Source: a virus. From it: a DNA stretch of 33,881 nucleotides. The notes under the pieces were generated by a model. That model was not told the DNA's origin, did no database searches, and worked only from the letters and a program-made list of their open reading frames with translations. Positions 7,901-15,546 of this stretch are shown here, in pieces. Where the stretch lies: positions 1 through 33,881 of IMG/VR virus record IMGVR_UViG_3300043434_000830, one strand, 5' to 3'. Numbering within the stretch: position 1 is the first letter of the stretch; each line of letters starts with the position of its first letter. Made by a program: the position numbers and the translations under genes.

Positions 7901-10900
7901 ATTGGATTGGGAACTGAATTTTATGATGTAAATTATGAAAATAAAAAGTATGTAAAATTTAATTCTTTGGGGACAGGTGTACATACATTTTCGTACCCAC
8001 CAATAAGACTAGTTGTTGAAACATTATCAGGAATTGGGGCAACAAGTATTATTGAGCCTGAGTTTGAACCTATAGTTTTGGGTTCAATAGAAAGTGTATT
8101 CTTGGAAAATGCTGGAGTTGGATATGGGGTTTCTGATATTATTAACTTCCACAGAAGACCTGATATCAAAATAAAACCAATAATTTCAGAGGCATTATTG
8201 AAGCCAATTGTTTTAAATGGAACAATAGTAGATGTTCAATTTTTAAGTTATGGATCTGGATATGATAAAGGAATAGATATTGTTGTCAATGGAACTGGAA
8301 GTTTTGCAGATATAAGACCAGTTATTGAAAATGGGAGAATAGTTGCTGTCAATATTGCAAATGGTGGAATTGGATATGAAAAAGATAACACATCGATTAC
8401 CATTAGACGAAGAGGTATTGATGCTAAATTTATCGGTGATGTATTTGAGTGGAAAATAAACCAAGTAGAAAAAAATAAAAAACTATTAGAGGTTCAAGAC
8501 CAAGCATTTATTGTTCCAAGCAAAAATAAAGATTTTGAATTGCAAGTAGTAAATTTCTATCCACCAAGATTATTAAGAAGGTCAATTAAAGACCACGTTG
8601 ATAGTTCAAACAGAGAAACTCCAAATAACGTTCACTCTCCAATTATTGGTTGGGCTTATGATGGTAATCCAATTTATGGACCATACGGACAAGTTGGTTC
8701 AGAAATAAGAAAAATAAGATCTAGTTATACTAAACGAGTAGAACCAAATAAAGACATTAGACCAAATTTCCCAGATGGATTTTTTACTCAAGATTTTTAC
8801 TATGATAGAGCTATAGGAGATTTGGATGAGCATAATGGAAGATTCTGTAAAACACCAGATTTTCCTGATGGAATTTATGCATATTTTGCAACAATTGATA
8901 ATAGTGCTATTTCTATACCAGAATTTCCATACATGATTGGAAATTATTTTAGAGATTATGTTATTCCAGAAAACTATTCTTCAAAATTCAATCAAAATAT
9001 AGATATTGAAAAATTAAATTTAATTAGAAATATAGGTCCATACTACATAAATTCTGGAAATTCTAATTATGATTTAATCAGCAATACAGATAAAAAATAT
9101 AAACAAGAATTTACAGTAACAAAAACTCTTTCCTCATCAATTGATAACGTACAAATATATTCACCAGGAACTGGTTATAAAGTTGGTGACAATATTTTAT
9201 TTGATAATTCTGGAACAAATGGTTCAGGAGCATCTGCTGCAGTATCAAAGATTAAAGGAAAAACAATAAAGAGTATATCAGTTGGTATAAAAACATCTTT
9301 AGATGTAAGTTTTTATACTTATGGAAATAATGTAGTTGGAATCACTCAAGAACCACATGAATTATTGACTGGTGAAAAAGTAACAGTATCTGCAATTTCA
9401 AATTCAAATTATTCATATTTGGAAGGAGTGCATGATGTTTTTGTATCACAAAAAATAGTAGGACTATCAACAAACATTGACATATTAGCAGTTACTGGTG
9501 AATCTGCAGTTGTGTTGGTAAATGATGTTTCTGGATTTGATGTTGATGATTTTATTTCAATTGGTTCTGAACTTCTAAAAATAACTAACATAATACCAGA
9601 AAAATCGCAATTTAATGTTAATAGATTGCAAAATACTGGAGTTCATACTGTAGGTATTGATTCTGTTAAACTTCTCCCCAGAAAATTTACATTCTCTGTT
9701 CCAGAGCAGAGATTTCCAATAAAGAAAAATGATATTGTATACTTTAGTCCAAAAACATATGTTGGATTTGGGTCTACTGGAACAAATTACACTCTTTCAG
9801 ATCAAACAAACTTAAATGTTCCAGATAGGTCTATTTACATAAAGAACCACAATTTCCAAACTGGTCAATTAGTAAAATACAATGTTGGAATTGCTGGAAC
9901 TGGAATGATTGTTTCAAATACAATCAGTCAGGCAGATGCATTCGTACTATTAGATAACCAAGATATTTACATTGTAAATAGGGGACAAGATTATATTGGA
10001 TTATCTACAGTAGGATATACAACCTCAAGTGGAATTGGAACATCATTAAATTCTTTATATTTCTTTGATGACATTTCTGTGACTGGACTTTCACATTCTC
10101 TAACTACAACGTATGAGAGAATAATCGGAAAGGTAGAAAATTATAATTTAAATGTAGAAACTCTAGAAAATCACGGATTAAAGGATTCTGATAAAATTAG
10201 TTTTAACCTTCTTCCAAGATTAATAGATACATTTAAACTAAGATATGATACAAGTATCAGAAAAATTACTACAGAAACTAAATCTTTTGATACTTCTGTA
10301 GCAATTAGCACAGCAACTTCCGAAATTTATCTACCAGGAAACGATTATTCCACAGGTGATAAGGTAGTATATTACAATAATGGAAATGCTTCTATTGGTG
10401 GATTGCAAAGTAATGAAACTTATTATGTAATTAAGGAAAAACCAGATTATATTAAATTATCAACGTATTTTAACACTGCAAAATCTGGTCAGAATATTGT
10501 ATTTACATCTCAAGGAAGTGGCACGCAAGCAATAGCACTTGTTAATCCCCCATTATCATCAACTAAAGGTAATATTATAGAATTTGATTTATCAGATCCA
10601 TCTTTATCTGGAATGGATTTGAAATTGTATAAAGATGGAAATATTTTAATTGAGGTTGAATCATATAAGTATACTAGAAATTCGATTGATGCTGGAGTAT
10701 TGGGAGCAAAATTATCTATAGATACAACCGACAAGAGTATTACAAATACTTTATTCTATAATTTGATACCCCTTTCCCCAAGTGTTCTTGAAAAATATCA
10801 AATTTCTATAGACAAAGAAGTAATTGGATACAATAAGATATCACTAAATCCAAGCATTTACACTGAGAATTACTCCGTAATTTCAACTGGAAATACTTCA

Positions 10901-12799
10901 TTTAGATTTGTTTTAAATCAAAGACCTGAATATTTTTCATACAATGCAAATTCTGGAATAACTACTATTTTTTATGATACAGATTCTAAGTATGCCGAGG
11001 GACCAATATCAAAGGTAAAATTAAACTTTGGAGGAAAAGGATATAAGAAAGTACCAAGAATTGCATCAGTGGATTCTATTAATGGAAAAGATGCGATATT
11101 AAAAGCATCTTCTAATTCTATTGGAAAAATCGATTACATTGAAAGGGTCAAAGATGGTTTTGATTATCCGACAGACCCAACATTAAAACCAGTACTAAGT
11201 GTTCCTACGGTATGTCAAATAAAGGATATTTCTAGGGTTGATAATATTGGAATTATTACTGGTGGTCGAGGATACAACACTGCTCCTGTATTAAAGGTAA
11301 TTGGTAATGATTTTATTAGATTGAGAGCAAATGTCCAAGGAGGAACAGTAACTTCTGTAGATATTTTAGAAAATGTTAGCAATTTGACTTCACCATTAAC
11401 TGTTGTTCCTACGAGAAATTCTAATGGATATGATATTGATGATATTGTTTACAACCCCTCCACCAATGAAGTTACATTAGAACTTGTTAATAGTGATAAT
11501 CAAATATATCCTTTAATTACTAATGAATATGGAAAACAGGAAACAGTTTTCCCATTCAGTATTGGTGATAATATTTTTGTGGAAAATTGTAGAATAAACA
11601 ATCCATTGGAGAAAAATAATTATAATTCCGCAAACCATGGATATAAATTTTTCACAATAACTGGAATAAGCACAGTAAACTTTACTGTAACTTACAGCAT
11701 GAACGGTATATCCAATAATCTGGGAGAATATACAACAGACAATAATTATGGTTATGTGATAAATGAAAAAAATATGGCTAAATTTGAAATGAGATTGGCA
11801 GATGATCTAGGATATTTTTCTGGTGAAAATGTAATTGGTTATGATTCAACTGGCTCTGAAGTTTTCTCTGCTGTTGTTATGGAAAGTGGGTGGGAAAACT
11901 CAATAAATCAATTAAGATTGATAGGTTCTAAAGGTGAATTAGAAATTGGTAACAAATTATTGGGAACCAGATCTCTTTTATATGGAACAGTTGAAAATGT
12001 TAATCAATTTAATCTAATTTCATCATTAGATGTTACTAGAGACAAAATTAATGATTTTACAGACAAAATTGGATATTTGAATGACTACCAGCAAAGAATC
12101 TCTGATAATAATTATTATCAGAAGTTCTCATATTCTATAAAATCAGAAATTCCTTATGATACTTGGAAAGAGTCCGTAAGATCATTAGTGCATCCCGCAG
12201 GATTTAAAGAATTCTCTGATTTGGATATTATCGGAAAGGCATCCAATAATATGAAAATTGGAATTGGAGATTCTTCACTGAATGTATTAATTAATGTTGA
12301 TAGCGTTGAATCGATGTATAATCGATACAACTTTAGCATGGCAACAGAGGATGAACTTCTTCCTGATGGTTCAATAGAAAGGGTGTTTTTCCCGACTGGT
12401 ATAAGTTTAAAATCATACATTTTAAGTAAAACCAATAAAGTAGTTCCGATTGATGATATTAGTGGTCAATTTACTGGATTTACCACTACTACTGGTGGAC
12501 AAATTGTTGGATTAACTACATTTAAATTAAAAAATAGAGGAATACCGTTATTCTATAGAGAATTTGGAGGAAATGATCCTTCGGTAATTGATTTAACAAA
12601 TAATAGATTTAAGTTGAGAAATAACAATTTTCAATCTGGTCAAAAAATATTTTATAGTGTAATTAAAGCAGATGGAACTGCTAATGTTGGTATTAATACT
12701 ATTTTTGACTCTGGATTTAGTTATCCAGGCATATCATCTTATTTTGATAGTCCGATTATAAGTTTTGATTCAACAACTCAAAATATGTCTTTTAATTGA
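4949..12799 (+). CDS. giant baseplate wedge protein in gp7 position, YHYH domain, 2616 aa
   Basis: A 2616-residue virion protein directly after gp6, where T4 encodes gp7 (1032 aa). The N-terminus (1-60) has an FLNEDSPLFREFLNQYY helix, and residues 185-240 have the DFYTTKGTDTSYKILFKILF motif seen at the start of many phage baseplate-wedge proteins. Residues about 700-2110 carry at least nine V-x-x-I-x-x-x-G-x-G-Y beta modules and five H-x-F-x-x-G-x-x-I-x-Y modules. A YHYH-type domain lies near 1190-1330, with GWAYDGNPIYGPYG at 1234-1247 and PDGIYAYF further on. Residues about 2385-2440 carry a YYQKFSYSI and HPAGF element common in phage tail proteins. Assignment to the gp7 role rests on position and the N-terminus, not on clear similarity to T4 gp7. 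Confidence 0.8.
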   Translation: MADINSRVKIQHIIESQIPSFLNEDSPLFREFLNQYYISQEHPTGIADIAANLDKYKDSRTYNNELFFTLLVPCQLTETLLTFDDTILVNHTIGFPDTYGLLKIDDEIITYTGKTSNSFTGCSRGFSGIDELNKFNSSSLLNFSTTTSATHSSGSVVNNLNLVFYQEIFTKFKSQFLPGFENRNFIPEVKIKNILSRAIDFYTTKGTDTSYKILFKILFNADISVIKPQDYILRPSDDNFFVTKNILVEKINGSDPLLISGPDRASLFQDNGEIGSASASIYSIEFRPVDNKNLYEIYLDSTSFISNFVSTKKTNITKKVDAFSDVLYVDSTIGFPESGTILVKGVNTANGTLTLSYTDKTNTQFLGVSGLIVGLEYGDEVFESNFVYTFDRNNEKIEFRLINVIGEVKYDNTSNLLVNDKISLSSFGAELSDKPEFYSWLYNVSTNHKIKNIIKSGDTSGKIYTVEFYDDIRFYIGQKIKLTNPDVSNDIEIDGEIVNIINQNTVEVSSNLDATKKTLLKEIIILGTSDTNHTPSVNTIPVSIQNTYIDDSYESFYVASSGIPNYPVYAKNQVIKTSTNPGLGKTNILETDIVHNFYTGEKIYYFPSSNSGIKTGIYHVTTIGDNKDSKRIRLSLSKSDLYSGVYVEFERNISSDSFVKLDYENKVVKNQKIFKKFNYIKGDSTLKQVADRTTNNRQIGILINGTELYSPTLFDENIYYGRLDSVTVTNPGRGYDIINPPELEISDVSGRNAKGYVNIVGGLSAVKIITPGVGYQIKPKITIVGGNGTGAVVEPNLVKSKINSGFKGDGSGVNPTTNTITFSQKHNFDDGEEISYNSNFNSEIFPLKTNANYYAGVINPTQIKLYERLEDAHRKVNEVNLVGISSGFHSFISVKSKNTITEVRVKNSGSNYSNRIIKIPSILAFDDKTNGVNTFDHYVFAKNHRFKNKDILRYSTTGTPISGLSTTSEYVVTVLSDDKFKLSLIGLGTEFYDVNYENKKYVKFNSLGTGVHTFSYPPIRLVVETLSGIGATSIIEPEFEPIVLGSIESVFLENAGVGYGVSDIINFHRRPDIKIKPIISEALLKPIVLNGTIVDVQFLSYGSGYDKGIDIVVNGTGSFADIRPVIENGRIVAVNIANGGIGYEKDNTSITIRRRGIDAKFIGDVFEWKINQVEKNKKLLEVQDQAFIVPSKNKDFELQVVNFYPPRLLRRSIKDHVDSSNRETPNNVHSPIIGWAYDGNPIYGPYGQVGSEIRKIRSSYTKRVEPNKDIRPNFPDGFFTQDFYYDRAIGDLDEHNGRFCKTPDFPDGIYAYFATIDNSAISIPEFPYMIGNYFRDYVIPENYSSKFNQNIDIEKLNLIRNIGPYYINSGNSNYDLISNTDKKYKQEFTVTKTLSSSIDNVQIYSPGTGYKVGDNILFDNSGTNGSGASAAVSKIKGKTIKSISVGIKTSLDVSFYTYGNNVVGITQEPHELLTGEKVTVSAISNSNYSYLEGVHDVFVSQKIVGLSTNIDILAVTGESAVVLVNDVSGFDVDDFISIGSELLKITNIIPEKSQFNVNRLQNTGVHTVGIDSVKLLPRKFTFSVPEQRFPIKKNDIVYFSPKTYVGFGSTGTNYTLSDQTNLNVPDRSIYIKNHNFQTGQLVKYNVGIAGTGMIVSNTISQADAFVLLDNQDIYIVNRGQDYIGLSTVGYTTSSGIGTSLNSLYFFDDISVTGLSHSLTTTYERIIGKVENYNLNVETLENHGLKDSDKISFNLLPRLIDTFKLRYDTSIRKITTETKSFDTSVAISTATSEIYLPGNDYSTGDKVVYYNNGNASIGGLQSNETYYVIKEKPDYIKLSTYFNTAKSGQNIVFTSQGSGTQAIALVNPPLSSTKGNIIEFDLSDPSLSGMDLKLYKDGNILIEVESYKYTRNSIDAGVLGAKLSIDTTDKSITNTLFYNLIPLSPSVLEKYQISIDKEVIGYNKISLNPSIYTENYSVISTGNTSFRFVLNQRPEYFSYNANSGITTIFYDTDSKYAEGPISKVKLNFGGKGYKKVPRIASVDSINGKDAILKASSNSIGKIDYIERVKDGFDYPTDPTLKPVLSVPTVCQIKDISRVDNIGIITGGRGYNTAPVLKVIGNDFIRLRANVQGGTVTSVDILENVSNLTSPLTVVPTRNSNGYDIDDIVYNPSTNEVTLELVNSDNQIYPLITNEYGKQETVFPFSIGDNIFVENCRINNPLEKNNYNSANHGYKFFTITGISTVNFTVTYSMNGISNNLGEYTTDNNYGYVINEKNMAKFEMRLADDLGYFSGENVIGYDSTGSEVFSAVVMESGWENSINQLRLIGSKGELEIGNKLLGTRSLLYGTVENVNQFNLISSLDVTRDKINDFTDKIGYLNDYQQRISDNNYYQKFSYSIKSEIPYDTWKESVRSLVHPAGFKEFSDLDIIGKASNNMKIGIGDSSLNVLINVDSVESMYNRYNFSMATEDELLPDGSIERVFFPTGISLKSYILSKTNKVVPIDDISGQFTGFTTTTGGQIVGLTTFKLKNRGIPLFYREFGGNDPSVIDLTNNRFKLRNNNFQSGQKIFYSVIKADGTANVGINTIFDSGFSYPGISSYFDSPIISFDSTTQNMSFN

Positions 12800-12802
12800 A
12801 CC

Positions 12803-12810
12803 GATAAATA
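12803..12810 (+). promoter_or_regulatory. late promoter before the 902-aa fibre gene
   Basis: GATAAATA fits the NATAAATA late core of T4-like cyanophages. It lies in the 32-base gap after the giant wedge gene and ends exactly 21 bases before ATG 12832. The expected leader is about 16 bases with no Shine-Dalgarno. Confidence 0.6.
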
Positions 12811-12831
12811 AAAATAAACATCTAGTGTATA

Positions 12832-15540
12832 ATGGCGAAATTAGGGATAAATACAGGTTCTTCCCCCAATGATGGTACTGGGGATTCGTTGTTGCAGGGT
12901 GCCATTAAAATTAATAGTAATTTTAATGAGATTTATAATGCAATTGGAAATGGAACTACGATAACCAATTCTATTGGATTTGCAAGAACTGCTGGAATAT
13001 CTACTTTATCTGGTTATGCCTCTACTGCTGGAATTGCAACTTTTGCAGTAACTGCTGGATTTACAACATATTCTGCTGTTTCTGGAATTTCGACAGTATC
13101 AAATTATGCAACTGTTGCTGGTCTTGCTACAGTTGCTCTTTTTGCTGGAAACTTCTCTTCTATTCCAGATATAACTGTTGGTGTAGTTACTGCTACTTCA
13201 TACAATGGTTCTGGAGTAAATCTAACAGGAGTTGTTACAAGTATTCTTGCTGGATCAAATGTATCTGTTGCCAGAACTGGTGGAACTGTAACTATAAATT
13301 CAACTGCATCCAGTGCAATTTCTTCCCAGTGGACGACAGTTTCCACTGGTATTGTAACTTCTTCCCGAGTTGGAATTGGAACAACCAACCCAATATCAGA
13401 ATTAAATCTTCATAACGGAACATTGAGTATTACTGGTTCATCTGGAGGAATTCAGATGAATAATGGAAGAAGACTTAATATGGGTTCTGGGGGACAAATT
13501 GATGCTTCTATTTACTATGATGCTGTAGATTTAAGAATTGATACAGCATCATCTATTAGAATTGGAGATGGAAATAATAACGTCTTTGCAGCAGTTGCTG
13601 GTGAGGGTGCTCTTCTTTATTATAATGGAAGTAGAAAATTACAAACTCTTTCAAATGGTGTTAATATAACGGGTGATCTTGGGGTTTCTGGCATCACAAC
13701 GACACAGAATTTAAGGGCAAGTGGTGTCATAACAGCAACTAGTTTTAGTGGTTCTGGGAGCAATCTGACTGGAATTGTAACGTCTCTGGTTGCTGGTGCT
13801 AATGTAAGTATCTCCACATCATTTGGCAATGTCACTATCGATGTTAATTCTGATTCATCTTGGGTAACCACAAATGCTGGTGTTCATACATTCGCAAAGG
13901 TTGGATTGGGAACAACTAACCCAACTTCTTCATTATCTCTTTTTGGAAGTGCAGATTTTAATGGTAATATACTAATTAATACTGGAGTTACTATTTCTGG
14001 TGTAACCACAATAAGTTCTGGAAGAATTCAATTTAGTGGTTCAGATAACATCAGAATTGGAAACTTACCAATGGGTTCTGGTGCATCAAGAAACATTTCA
14101 ATAGGAGATCAATCATTATTTACCTTGAGTTCTGGATTGGGTCATAATATTGGTATTGGTGAATTTACACTATATGATACAACTAGTGGACAATATAATG
14201 TTGCTATAGGTGACCGAGCAGGAAAAGAAATAACTACAGGAAATTACAATGTAATATTAGGTTCTTATGATGGAAATAATAGCAATTTAGATATAAGAAC
14301 ATCTTCAAACAATGTGATTCTTTCTGATGGTGAAGGAAATATTAAATTTTACATCAATCCTTCTGGGAATGTTGGCATTAAGACCACAGTAGTTACAGAA
14401 GCACTCACAGTTGCTGGTGTTGTATCTGCTACTAGTTTCCATGGTGCATTGAATGCTTCACAATTAACTGGAACACTTCCCGCAATCGATGGTTCTGCAT
14501 TAATTGGTGTTGTTGGTAGTGGTAGTGGAGTTATCATCGAAGACGATGCAACTCCAATCGGAACTGCTGGAACAATTAACTTTGGTCCTAACCTGAGTGT
14601 TTCTTTTGCTTCTGGTATTGCTACTGTTTCTGGAAGTGGATTGGCAACTTATGCAAATATATCTGGTATTGCAACTTATGCAGCAACTGCTGGAGTAGCA
14701 ACGAATGCTCAAGGATTAACTGGAACTCCAAACATTGTTGTTGATCAGTTTGAAGCTGTTGATGGAATATTTACTGGAAATATAGCAGTTTTTGGTGATT
14801 TTAATAAAGTTGATTCTGTCGGTATTCTTACAGCAAGAAGTGGAATCAAAATTGGAAGTCCAACAACACAATCTACACTTTCCGCAAATGGATCTGCAGT
14901 ATTCTCTGGAATCATCACCGCATCATCATTCTCTGGTTCTGGTTCAGGACTCACAAACATTCCAGCAGGACAACTCACAGGATCATTGCCTGCTATTGAT
15001 GGTTCTGCACTATTGAACGTCACTGCATCGGGCACTGGTGTTGCAGTTGAAGATGATGCGGTTAATGTTGGTTCTGCAACTACTATTAATTTTGGTCCTG
15101 GTCTAGACGTTTCATTTAGTTCTGGTATTGCAACAATTACATCATCTGGTGGTTCATTACAAACGAGGGTTGTAGTTACTGGTGTAACTACTTCGATTGA
15201 AAATAATGGAATTGGTAACACAAATATTGCTGGATTTAAATCATATGCTTTGATGAAAGTTGGTTTATCCACCGCAGGTTGGTTACGACTATATACTGAT
15301 AGTACATCAAGACAAAATGATGCCAATAGAAGTGTCGGCACAGACCCATCACCTGGAAGTGGAGTGATTGCTGAGGTTATCACCACTGGAATTTCTACCA
15401 CACAAATTATATCTCCATTTGTTATGGGTGGTAATATGGATAATCCTGAAGATATTATAATTTACGCATCAATTAAAAATTTATCGGGAACTACCCAATC
15501 CATTACGGCAGATCTAACCATTCTTCAACTGGAGGCATAA
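12832..15540 (+). CDS. repeat-rich tail-fibre-like structural protein, 902 aa
   Basis: A probable trimeric fibre or baseplate appendage. Residues 5-35 hold a GINTGSSPNDGTGDSL and NFNEIY segment that I know from the N-terminus of many phage fibre proteins. Residues about 53-108 are a run of degenerate 9-10 residue units around A-G-I-A-T or S-G-I-S-T. Four G-V-x-T-A-T-S-F-x-G units recur near 119, 297, 528 and 696. Residues about 420-485 show N-x-x-I-G repeats like the left-handed beta-roll of YadA-type adhesin heads. Two 62-residue copies, 542-603 and 712-773, are about two-thirds identical. The Ser/Thr/Gly/Ala-rich make-up and lack of a chaperone-like tail leave open whether it binds the host or supports other fibres. 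Confidence 0.8.
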   Translation: MAKLGINTGSSPNDGTGDSLLQGAIKINSNFNEIYNAIGNGTTITNSIGFARTAGISTLSGYASTAGIATFAVTAGFTTYSAVSGISTVSNYATVAGLATVALFAGNFSSIPDITVGVVTATSYNGSGVNLTGVVTSILAGSNVSVARTGGTVTINSTASSAISSQWTTVSTGIVTSSRVGIGTTNPISELNLHNGTLSITGSSGGIQMNNGRRLNMGSGGQIDASIYYDAVDLRIDTASSIRIGDGNNNVFAAVAGEGALLYYNGSRKLQTLSNGVNITGDLGVSGITTTQNLRASGVITATSFSGSGSNLTGIVTSLVAGANVSISTSFGNVTIDVNSDSSWVTTNAGVHTFAKVGLGTTNPTSSLSLFGSADFNGNILINTGVTISGVTTISSGRIQFSGSDNIRIGNLPMGSGASRNISIGDQSLFTLSSGLGHNIGIGEFTLYDTTSGQYNVAIGDRAGKEITTGNYNVILGSYDGNNSNLDIRTSSNNVILSDGEGNIKFYINPSGNVGIKTTVVTEALTVAGVVSATSFHGALNASQLTGTLPAIDGSALIGVVGSGSGVIIEDDATPIGTAGTINFGPNLSVSFASGIATVSGSGLATYANISGIATYAATAGVATNAQGLTGTPNIVVDQFEAVDGIFTGNIAVFGDFNKVDSVGILTARSGIKIGSPTTQSTLSANGSAVFSGIITASSFSGSGSGLTNIPAGQLTGSLPAIDGSALLNVTASGTGVAVEDDAVNVGSATTINFGPGLDVSFSSGIATITSSGGSLQTRVVVTGVTTSIENNGIGNTNIAGFKSYALMKVGLSTAGWLRLYTDSTSRQNDANRSVGTDPSPGSGVIAEVITTGISTTQIISPFVMGGNMDNPEDIIIYASIKNLSGTTQSITADLTILQLEA
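14455..14640 (+). repeat. 62-codon repeat, copy A
   Basis: Encodes a unit from ASQLTGTLPAIDGSAL to SGIATVSGSG. Copy B starts 510 bases downstream and has the same length of 186 bases. About 42 of 62 residues match by eye. Confidence 0.75.
14965..15150 (+). repeat. 62-codon repeat, copy B
   Basis: Encodes a unit from AGQLTGSLPAIDGSAL to SGIATITSSG, aligning without gaps to copy A at 14455-14640. Both are preceded by a G-V/I-x-x-A-S/T-S-F unit. Confidence 0.75.
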
Positions 15541-15546
15541 GTTTAA

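Noticed and set aside
12828-12833. A perfect TATAAT just before and into the start codon at 12832
   Set aside because: Transcription would begin inside the gene and there is no -35 element at a suitable distance. The late octamer at 12803-12810 explains expression better.
14745-15401. A 218-codon open frame on the minus strand inside the fibre gene
   Set aside because: It lies wholly opposite a repeat-rich gene whose codon bias keeps stops out of that antisense frame. It has no ribosome binding site, no recognisable domain, and opposes the direction of every other gene.
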